Made by a program: the position numbers and the translations under genes. 5,006 bases of DNA, taken from Eutrophocola sp964490145 (lineage in GTDB: Bacteria > Pseudomonadota > Gammaproteobacteria > Pseudomonadales > Pseudohongiellaceae). The notes beneath the pieces were generated by a model, which searched no databases, had not been told where the DNA came from, and saw only the letters and a list, made by a program, of their open reading frames with translations. The stretch's first letter is position 1; each line of letters opens with the position of its first letter. Below are positions 1 to 5,006 of this stretch, in pieces. The stretch covers positions 1 through 5,006 of the forward strand of contig CAZBBS010000166.1 in NCBI GenBank assembly GCA_964490145.1, read 5' to 3'.

Positions 1-18
1 TTGTCCGAAACGTGCCAT
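1..18 (-). CDS. First six codons of the next gene (3' partial)
   Basis: The stop of the 757-residue ORF and a new ATG overlap as TAATG (20-16). The new frame reads MARFGQ to the window edge, and a GAGGA ribosome binding site sits 9 nt upstream. The one-base overlap is typical of translationally coupled phage structural genes. A start such as 'MARFGQ' resembles the N-termini of some phage virion proteins encoded beside ejection proteins, but six residues cannot identify a family. It is reported because the start signals are good; the product is unknown. Confidence 0.5.
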
Positions 19-2291
19 TATCTTCTATCCTCTAACGCTGATGATAAGCCAGCACTTGCGGCTCCTGCGCGACTTATTGCCGTTGGTGTTAATCTTGCGG
101 CTTCCGATGCTTTCCTTGCCGCCTCTCTAGCGGTTGTTTCTGCTATTTCAGTGACCGGAGTCAAAGCTGATCTTTCTGCGCCCGATTTTGTAATCGCACT
201 TATCAAAGATTTGCCCATGTTTAGCACTGCGCCACCAATAACGCCAGTATATGATGAAACCAGCCTTTCCGCTTGCGCTATTGCCTGAGCGCTTGGGCCA
301 CGCCCTAACGCTGTGCCGCCAACTGGCTCTATGATTTGCGCTATTTTAACCAGATCATTGATAAATTTTAGTTCATTTGGGTTAAAAATAACTTTTAATT
401 TATTGTCGCCAATTCTTTTCAGCGCACTTTGCAGTCTAGTTCTTGTAAGAGTCTGAAAGCCAGTTTCGCCGAGCGGCCCGCCAAAAGCATTTCTCTTAAT
501 GTATTGCAATGTTTCAGCCCGCAAATCAGCCCAAGCCTGTGCGCCAGCAGTGCTAATGTTGTCGCCGCTTCCAACAATATAATCTTTTAATGCTCTTAAA
601 TCCTTGGCTGTATATCCACGTCCTGATATAACCCTGTCAAAAACTTGCTCAGTAGGCATACGTTCTTCAAGCAAATCTCTTATAAGGCTTTTCTCGTTTC
701 TGGAGAATTTACTTAACTGTTCCGGGTTAAGCCCCTGCCTAAAGTCACTGTAGGCATTTCTTGCTTGTCTGTAAGCATCTTTACCCAAAGACCTGCCCAC
801 ACTCATGTCAAGAGCCTCTTTGGCCTCTCTTATTATCGTTTTAGCTATTGGGTTGGCTCCTTCATACAAAGAGTTTATACCCTGCCTGATAGATTCTGCT
901 TGTTTGGCTGTAACAGGTTTGTTACCACCAATAATCTTGCCCTTCTTGACGCTGTAGCCTAAATCTTCCATCTGGCCTATTAGGGCTTTGTATGTCCCTT
1001 GTGACCGTTGATTCAAAGACTTAAATGACACAAGTTTTTTCAAGTAGTTCTGGATATTTATTGGTGGAGCGCCCTGTACCATTTCATCCGCAGATTTATA
1101 CATGGCGGTAATTTCATTATCCAGTTTTACGGCTTTGTCGATAACCGCTTGCTGTATTGGGGACGCTTCTGCTCTTACCACGCCGCCGGTTCCGGCCTCT
1201 ACAGTTTCAAAAGCCCGGCTCAGTTGAGCCTGTTGCTGCTCTAGTGCGCTAAGTACAGGCCCGCTAGTTTTTGCCAACTCTTGCTGGGTTTGAAAATCAG
1301 ATGCTGTTCTTGTAACTTGCGCTCTGGTGGGTTCAATGTTAAGGCTTTTGAATAAGTTATACCGTTCTGCCTGTGCTGCTGTAGCTTTACCGGAAACTAT
1401 ATACTCATCCATTTTTCTAGCAAATTCAGCCATTCCTTGTTCTGACAAGTTGCCCTTCTCTGCCTCATCCATAAGGGCTTTAAATGCAACTTCACCGATT
1501 TCATCATCAGTGGCGACAGACCTCATCTGCTGAATAGCATTCGGAGTTATCTGCCCTGTCTCTTTGTCTATTATTTTATTTGGCGCAACTTTTGCGGCAT
1601 TACGGCCAACAATAGATGAGTAAATCTTAGAGCCAATACCAAATATACCTCTGCCAAAAATATCTGCCCCCATTGCTAGTAAGGGGGTTGTCGCCAATTT
1701 TGATATGTCAGCCTGCTCGCCTTCTATCAACTTCCCTGATTGTTCTATGAATTCTGATCCCAGACCGATACCGCCCTGAGTCAATGCTCCCCTTACAAAG
1801 CCCGGAACACCGCCGCCGGCAATGTATGGCGCGGTTTCCTCAACGGCTCCGGTTATGGAACCCATTGCCCTTGGTACGTCACCAACGCTAACTCCACCAC
1901 GATTCAAATATCTTTTCTCGCCGCTAGTTGTCTCAACTATCGGCCTTCCATAACGATCAGTGGTTACTTGCGCCCCAACATACTTGCCCAATAAGCCCTG
2001 ACCCGGAACCCTTGGCCTCAGAACTTGATCAGATGATAATTCATCAATCCATTTTTGCGCTTCTGCCGGGTCTGTAGGAATACCAAGACTAACCTCAACT
2101 TCCGGGAAATCTTCCTGAAATCTCGGCGAAACCATTTCTGTGATTGCGCCAGTTATTCCACGCCTTGGTTTAATAAGGCCATCACTAACAGCGGCATCGA
2201 AAAGTTGCCTACCTGCATCAGTCAGCTGATCCTCTATGCCTCTGTCCGCAACATCTTGCAGCCCGGCAAGTATTTCTTCTCTAGTAGCCAA
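18..2291 (-). CDS. Internal virion / DNA ejection-like protein
   Basis: The 757-codon ORF starts with TTG at 2291, preceded by AGG at 8 nt, and ends at TAA (20-18). Residues 1-140 form a mixed N-terminal region. Residues 144-230 hold Gly-rich, weakly hydrophobic segments ('IAGGGVPGFVRGALTQGGIG' and 'LLAMGADIFGRGIFGIG') that could insert into or lie on membranes. Residues 312-345 carry 'LFKSLNIEPTRAQVT' followed by a Gln-rich helix, a pattern I associate with phage internal virion proteins. Residues 370-660 are long helices with regular charged/hydrophobic spacing. A second Gly-containing hydrophobic segment lies at 675-700, and the end is an Ala-rich amphipathic helix. No lytic transglycosylase, protease or other enzyme motif is visible. 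Size and position directly after a DNA-transfer-like gene fit a large ejected core protein, comparable in role to P22 gp16/gp20 or T7 gp15/gp16. The role is inferred; the ORF is secure. A large tail structural protein is the main alternative. Confidence 0.85.
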   Translation of the reverse strand: MATREEILAGLQDVADRGIEDQLTDAGRQLFDAAVSDGLIKPRRGITGAITEMVSPRFQEDFPEVEVSLGIPTDPAEAQKWIDELSSDQVLRPRVPGQGLLGKYVGAQVTTDRYGRPIVETTSGEKRYLNRGGVSVGDVPRAMGSITGAVEETAPYIAGGGVPGFVRGALTQGGIGLGSEFIEQSGKLIEGEQADISKLATTPLLAMGADIFGRGIFGIGSKIYSSIVGRNAAKVAPNKIIDKETGQITPNAIQQMRSVATDDEIGEVAFKALMDEAEKGNLSEQGMAEFARKMDEYIVSGKATAAQAERYNLFKSLNIEPTRAQVTRTASDFQTQQELAKTSGPVLSALEQQQAQLSRAFETVEAGTGGVVRAEASPIQQAVIDKAVKLDNEITAMYKSADEMVQGAPPINIQNYLKKLVSFKSLNQRSQGTYKALIGQMEDLGYSVKKGKIIGGNKPVTAKQAESIRQGINSLYEGANPIAKTIIREAKEALDMSVGRSLGKDAYRQARNAYSDFRQGLNPEQLSKFSRNEKSLIRDLLEERMPTEQVFDRVISGRGYTAKDLRALKDYIVGSGDNISTAGAQAWADLRAETLQYIKRNAFGGPLGETGFQTLTRTRLQSALKRIGDNKLKVIFNPNELKFINDLVKIAQIIEPVGGTALGRGPSAQAIAQAERLVSSYTGVIGGAVLNMGKSLISAITKSGAERSALTPVTEIAETTAREAARKASEAARLTPTAISRAGAASAGLSSALEDRR
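28..32 (-). promoter_or_regulatory. Ribosome binding site of the downstream gene
   Basis: GAGGA lies inside the last codons of the 757-residue ORF (its Glu-Asp codons), 9 nt before the ATG at 18-16. It is the strongest Shine-Dalgarno match of the three junctions and supports a real gene start at the window edge. Confidence 0.6.
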
Positions 2292-2298
2292 TGTGTTT

Positions 2299-2303
2299 AC
2301 CTG
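2299..2303 (-). promoter_or_regulatory. Ribosome binding site supporting a TTG start
   Basis: CAGGT in the 13-nt spacer after the upstream TGA puts AGG 8 nt before the TTG at 2291-2289. The upstream in-frame codons contain no ATG, GTG or TTG before a TAA at 2312-2310, so this site decides the start of the 757-residue gene. Confidence 0.6.
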
Positions 2304-2304
2304 A

Positions 2305-4833
2305 TCAATTTATTTTTGCGCGCATTAATCCATATTGCTGTAGCGTTTGGTCAAATCTGCCCGGTTTTTCTTCCTGACCATATGGAAGCATAGTTGCTAT
2401 TTCTTCAGCGGACATATTGAAGTTGGTTGTTAGCTTCTCAATAATTTTATCTTTTAGGACGTTTACTTTGCGTATAAGGTCTTCAGGGCTTCCTGTTCTA
2501 TCTATACCTGATGAGGCGCTCTGGAGCAATGCAATGTCAGAATCGCTAAGTACACCAGTTAGCCTTCCAAGATTTGACATTACTTGTAAACTTTTAAGAA
2601 AGTTTATGTTGTTTATTAAATCTTGGGCTTCTTGTGGTGACGCTCCACCCGGGATGTACGTTGTTTTGCTTGCGCCTTCTGCGGCACCCTCAATAGGCCC
2701 TGTTACTGCATTTACCACATTCCTTGGCGCTTTCAGAATAATGTTATCTATAACACCAAGAGCCGATACAAGCTCATCTTTAACCATCTGGCGAGCTTGT
2801 TCCGCTTCTTCTGTTTCAGCCGCAGCCTCTACTCGCTTTCTTTCTTCTTCATCAACCAAGCGGGCCTCTGCTGCGGCGGCGCGTTCATCCTCTAACCGCT
2901 GCCTTTCCTGTTCCTGCATAACAATCGCTTGTTCCTGCCGGGACATTCCAGAGTAGTCTGGCTGTGGTGGCTGCGGTCTTAAAGGAACCTGTACGCTGGG
3001 AGCGGGTCTGGCAGGCATTTCGGTTATTGGGTCGCCAAACTGCGCTATCGCTCCAGACCTTTGAAGTTCTGCAACTCTGCCGACAGAAAGGCCAGCATAG
3101 GGGCCTTCTCTGTAAAACTGTATACCGCTCTGCTCGTAAGTTTTGTAGTCTGGCTTTTCAGCGGGTTTTTTGGCTTCTACAATTTGAGTCAGTTCACCAG
3201 TTACCGGATTTCTTTCATAAACATTTTCATCTTCTTTAAAACTGGTAAGTTCTGGGAGCGCTGGACGGGCTAATCTTCCTAAATCAATACCTTTTTGCAC
3301 GGTATCTCTCAAACCGTCTATCAGTTTTTTTGCGGAATCAGGGTCGCCCTGAATTGCTCTCTGGGCCAGAATGCCAGCAGCTTTAGTTTCATCGCTTGGT
3401 ATCCCCATCCTGCCAAGAATGTCCATGCGATCCTGTGTCAAGTCAAGAATTCCTTTGAAGTCACCACGTTGGGCCATGTTAAGAGCAGCTTGCGCATCTT
3501 GGTAAAGAGCCATTTCGGTTTGCTCCCTACGGTTCTTCATGCGCTCCTCAAATTGAGGAACCCGGCCNNNNNNNNNNNNNNNNNNNNNNNNNNNNNNNNN
3601 NNNNNNNNNNNNNNNNNNNNNNNNNNNNNNNNNNNNNNNNNNNNNNNNNNNNNNNNNNNNNNNNNNNATTTGGGCTGCTGTAATTGCACCCGCCTGACCA
3701 AGTCCAGATATTGTACCGGCCTCCTGACCACCAAGCTGCGCAGATGTAGCGCCCGCTCCGTATCCTCTTGTGGCTATGTCACCAAGTTGCGCTAATCTAT
3801 TTGACAAATCTTGACTGTATAAATCGCTAGTAAACTGTGCCAGTGCTTTTCTTACATTACCGCCACCAAGACCTCCAAGAGCCGCTGCTTGACGTGTAAT
3901 AGCTTCTTCTCCGCGCTGTTGACGGAATGCAAGTTCCGGGGATGCCTGATAATCCGCAAACGCCTGTGCCTGCGCCTCTGGCCCCAGCGCGCCTGTTAAA
4001 GCAGCCTGCCTTTGCGCGGCCTCTTGGCCAAGATCACGGTATGTTTGTTGGTATCCCTGTGCCTCATCGTAAATACCGCCAACCGCCTGACCTATTTGTT
4101 TAATTCTATTAACTAGCTTTTGCTGGCCTTCTTCGCTAGTTTGCCGTGTTACATCTGCCGCTCTGCCAACAGCTGAAACAGCGGCAGGAAGACCATATTC
4201 CGATGTGGTTATCGGAATCTGATTTAATGATCCGGGCTGTACTTGTGGGAATACTCTCGCAAGTTGTTCTGGTGTGATGCCGTAGTTCTGCGCGGCTTTC
4301 TGTATTTCTGGCTGAGTCGCAAATGCTTGCGTTCCAGCCCTGCCCATAACAGCATCACGAATCTGTTGATCAGTGTACCCACCAGCCTGCCCGTAAGCCT
4401 GACGAATGTCTGTGTTAGCAGCAAAGGATTGCCCCATCACCCTTCGCATATCATCTGGTGTAATACCATAATCGACCATTACATCTGCAATTTGGTCAGG
4501 CGTTGCATTTGGGTTTCTTTCTAATGCGGTTTTTATCCGAGAATACGGAACCCCGCTTGCAGTAGCTTTTGCCGCAGTATTTGTGACAGGCGTAATATCT
4601 GTGTCAGACGCTTGAGATGCGGTAGGCGTTTGAGAAGGGGGCTGCTCACTTTTTGTTGGATAATAATTGATTTGATCAAACAACGAAGAAAAGGGTTCCA
4701 ACCTTCTACCAGTAACTGATATGAAGCGTTCTGGCGAAACACCATAGTTTCCCAATGCTTTTATAATTCTTTCATCTGAAGCGTTTGGATTTGCGGCTAA
4801 TACCGCCTTGATCTGTGCGTCTGTAACGGCCAT
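2305..4833 (-). CDS. Phage DNA transfer/ejection-like minor virion protein, interrupted by an assembly gap (possibly two genes)
   Basis: An 842-codon ORF runs from ATG (4833) to TGA (2307-2305), with residues 389-422 undefined because of 100 Ns. Residues 8-42, 100-134 and about 158-195 are degenerate helical repeats with an I...YG(V/I)(S/T)P(E/D) pattern; a low-complexity Ser/Thr/Pro/Gln linker (about 60-95) separates the first two. Residues 235-388 contain an Ala/Gln-rich helical module with 'YQASPELAFRQQRGEEAI' and 'ALGGLGGGNVRKAL'. This resembles phage proteins commonly annotated as DNA transfer proteins, recalled and not searched. After the gap come helices around 'AQRGDFKGILDLTQDRMDIL' (455-474), a Pro-rich linker (606-626), a charged coiled coil (about 631-692) and a C-terminal helical domain with 'LGRLTGVLSDSDIALLQSA' (754-772). 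No catalytic motif or signal peptide is visible. The likely role is a structural protein ejected into the host envelope at infection (inference). The two halves may be separate genes, because the gap size is unknown and frame continuity across 100 Ns would occur by chance one time in three. Confidence 0.72.
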   Translation of the reverse strand: MAVTDAQIKAVLAANPNASDERIIKALGNYGVSPERFISVTGRRLEPFSSLFDQINYYPTKSEQPPSQTPTASQASDTDITPVTNTAAKATASGVPYSRIKTALERNPNATPDQIADVMVDYGITPDDMRRVMGQSFAANTDIRQAYGQAGGYTDQQIRDAVMGRAGTQAFATQPEIQKAAQNYGITPEQLARVFPQVQPGSLNQIPITTSEYGLPAAVSAVGRAADVTRQTSEEGQQKLVNRIKQIGQAVGGIYDEAQGYQQTYRDLGQEAAQRQAALTGALGPEAQAQAFADYQASPELAFRQQRGEEAITRQAAALGGLGGGNVRKALAQFTSDLYSQDLSNRLAQLGDIATRGYGAGATSAQLGGQEAGTISGLGQAGAITAAQXXXXXXXXXXXXXXXXXXXXXXXXXXXXXXXXXXGRVPQFEERMKNRREQTEMALYQDAQAALNMAQRGDFKGILDLTQDRMDILGRMGIPSDETKAAGILAQRAIQGDPDSAKKLIDGLRDTVQKGIDLGRLARPALPELTSFKEDENVYERNPVTGELTQIVEAKKPAEKPDYKTYEQSGIQFYREGPYAGLSVGRVAELQRSGAIAQFGDPITEMPARPAPSVQVPLRPQPPQPDYSGMSRQEQAIVMQEQERQRLEDERAAAAEARLVDEEERKRVEAAAETEEAEQARQMVKDELVSALGVIDNIILKAPRNVVNAVTGPIEGAAEGASKTTYIPGGASPQEAQDLINNINFLKSLQVMSNLGRLTGVLSDSDIALLQSASSGIDRTGSPEDLIRKVNVLKDKIIEKLTTNFNMSAEEIATMLPYGQEEKPGRFDQTLQQYGLMRAKIN
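3538..3549 (-). promoter_or_regulatory. Possible internal ribosome binding site and ATG after the gap
   Basis: On the minus strand GAGGAGCGCATG places GAGG 5 nt before an in-frame ATG (residue 432 of the fused ORF). If the ORF is really two genes, this is one candidate start for the second, giving about 411 residues; the other option is a start inside the gap. The sequence also simply encodes Glu-Glu-Arg-Met, so chance is a real alternative. Confidence 0.25.
3568..3667. other. Assembly gap of 100 Ns
   Basis: Exactly 100 consecutive Ns separate two sequenced blocks. That round number is widely used as a placeholder for a gap of unknown length, so the true distance may be smaller or larger. 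The gap falls inside the 842-codon ORF and removes the end of the DNA-transfer-like module and the beginning of the following helical region. A stop codon, ribosome binding site and new start could be hidden here. Confidence 0.97.
4249..4362 (-). repeat. Protein-level repeat copy 3, diverged
   Basis: Residues about 158-195 start with IRDAVMG and end with YGITPEQLARVF. The Ile-to-YG spacing is 26 residues against 22 in the other copies, so about four residues are inserted, and the NPNA block is lost. The YGITPEQ half is clear; the first half is weak. Confidence 0.5.
4432..4536 (-). repeat. Protein-level repeat copy 2 (35 residues)
   Basis: Residues 100-134 begin IKTALERNPNAT and end with YGITPDDMRRVMG. 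This is the same length as copy 1, with no gaps needed, and follows a disordered Ser/Thr/Pro linker. DNA identity between the copies is low, so this is an old duplication kept at protein level and not a recent DNA repeat. Confidence 0.7.
4708..4812 (-). repeat. Protein-level repeat copy 1 (35 residues)
   Basis: Residues 8-42 of the 842-codon ORF begin IKAVLAANPNAS and end with YGVSPERFISVTG. Compared without gaps with residues 100-134, 13 of 35 positions are identical, including the NPNA block, the central Ile, YG, Pro, Val and the final Gly. The unit looks like two short helices. Similar YG(V/I)(S/T)PEQ elements recur in phage virion proteins, as far as I recall. Confidence 0.7.
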
Positions 4834-4842
4834 ACCAAATTA

Positions 4843-4846
4843 CCTT
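4843..4846 (-). promoter_or_regulatory. Ribosome binding site of the 842-codon ORF
   Basis: AAGG on the minus strand lies 9 nt before the ATG at 4833-4831. It overlaps the upstream stop codon (TAAGG), so ribosomes finishing the upstream gene end on the initiation site. This suggests translational coupling and supports the chosen ATG. Confidence 0.6.
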
Positions 4847-5006
4847 ATCTGAACGATCCTGAAGCGGCATCGGACATTATATCCCCCACCAAATTAAACT
4901 GCTGTATAACGCCACGTTGGTATGGAGTTAATGAAGCCAACTGCTCTGGCGTAAGATTTCTTGACCAGCTTTGATCTGGCTGAAGATTTTCTGTGAGAAT
5001 TGACCA
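4845..5006 (-). CDS. C-terminal end of an upstream phage structural protein (5' partial)
   Basis: The reverse strand is open from the window edge for 53 codons and stops at TAA (4847-4845). The peptide starts WSILTENLQPDQSWSRNLTP and ends with MSDAASGSFR. The Trp followed by an 'NLTPEQ' element and a Gln-rich helix resembles the short W-x-LSPEQQ modules I recall, often repeated, in phage minor virion proteins encoded just before DNA-transfer proteins. This is recall of a pattern, not a database match. The gene lies 11 nt upstream of the next start, and its stop codon overlaps that gene's Shine-Dalgarno sequence (TAAGG), so it belongs to the same transcript. The start and most of the protein lie beyond position 5006, so the role is inferred from position and the short motif only. 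The ORF itself is well supported by its fit to the next gene; the family call is weak. Confidence 0.7.
   Translation of the reverse strand, partial: WSILTENLQPDQSWSRNLTPEQLASLTPYQRGVIQQFNLVGDIMSDAASGSFR

Noticed and set aside
1..288. A 95-codon open frame on the plus strand at the window edge
   Set aside because: It is antisense to the end of the 757-residue gene, and its low-complexity Ala/Ser/Val translation mirrors the Ala-rich helix coded on the minus strand.
18..2291. A lytic transglycosylase or peptidase domain, common in large phage ejection proteins
   Set aside because: I looked for a catalytic Glu in a goose-lysozyme or SLT-like context and for Cys/His peptidase motifs and saw none. 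The protein is helical and Gly/Ala-rich without an enzyme-like core.
2417..2956. A 179-codon open frame on the plus strand
   Set aside because: It lies fully antisense to the coiled-coil and C-terminal part of the minus-strand ORF. Its Ser/Arg/Ala-rich translation is what the complement of Glu/Ala-rich coding sequence gives, and it shows no convincing family features.
3545..3559. Perfect 7-bp inverted repeat (TCCTCAA-A-TTGAGGA) eight bases from the N gap
   Set aside because: The single-base centre leaves only a short stem if folded, there is no T-tract, and it lies in coding sequence for Pro-Gln-Phe-Glu-Glu. It is too short to call a terminator or to explain the assembly gap.
4224..4745. Short overlapping ORFs on both strands across the N-terminal repeat region
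   Set aside because: They lie inside the large ORF in other frames, lack ribosome binding sites in a sensible context, and their translations show no domain features.
1..5006. Defence system, diversity-generating retroelement, CRISPR or tRNA content
   Set aside because: No reverse transcriptase, template/variable repeat pair, direct repeat array, cloverleaf or nuclease/helicase motif is visible in either strand; the window is filled by structural-type coding sequence.

Overview
The window looks like part of the late, virion-protein region of a tailed phage or prophage, most likely a podovirus-like one. All supported genes lie on the minus strand and are read from high to low coordinates. In reading order they are: the 3' end of an upstream structural gene (5006-4845), a large ORF interrupted by a 100-N assembly gap (4833-2305), a second large ORF (2291-18), and the first six codons of a further gene (18-1). 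Junctions are very tight (11 nt, 13 nt and a 1-nt TAATG overlap). Each internal start has a Shine-Dalgarno-like sequence, so this reads as one co-transcribed block. No promoter, terminator, RNA gene, CRISPR array or insertion sequence is visible, and no stretch over 300 bases lacks a gene.

The proteins are long, rich in Ala, Gln, Glu and Gly, predicted largely helical, and lack recognisable enzyme motifs. They resemble, from memory and not from a search, the minor virion or 'DNA transfer/ejection' proteins that podoviruses carry inside the capsid and inject with the genome (functional analogues of P22 gp7/gp16/gp20 or T7 gp14/15/16). The N-terminal half of the 842-codon ORF carries degenerate 35-residue helical repeats, then a 'DNA transfer protein'-like module. 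Its C-terminal half has a helical region, a Pro-rich linker, a charged coiled coil and a conserved-looking C-terminal helical domain. The 757-aa protein has two Gly-rich weakly hydrophobic stretches and a motif around 'NIEPTRAQ' typical of phage internal virion proteins.

The main uncertainty is the gap at 3568-3667. Exactly 100 Ns is a common placeholder for a gap of unknown size. The two sides resemble proteins that I recall as separate neighbouring genes in related phages, so the 842-codon ORF may be two genes joined artificially. The scaffold gap and lack of any host gene suggest a metagenomic or draft assembly. Base composition is moderate (GC in the mid-forties by eye), which argues weakly against very AT-rich hosts such as SAR11; the host cannot be named from this sequence.
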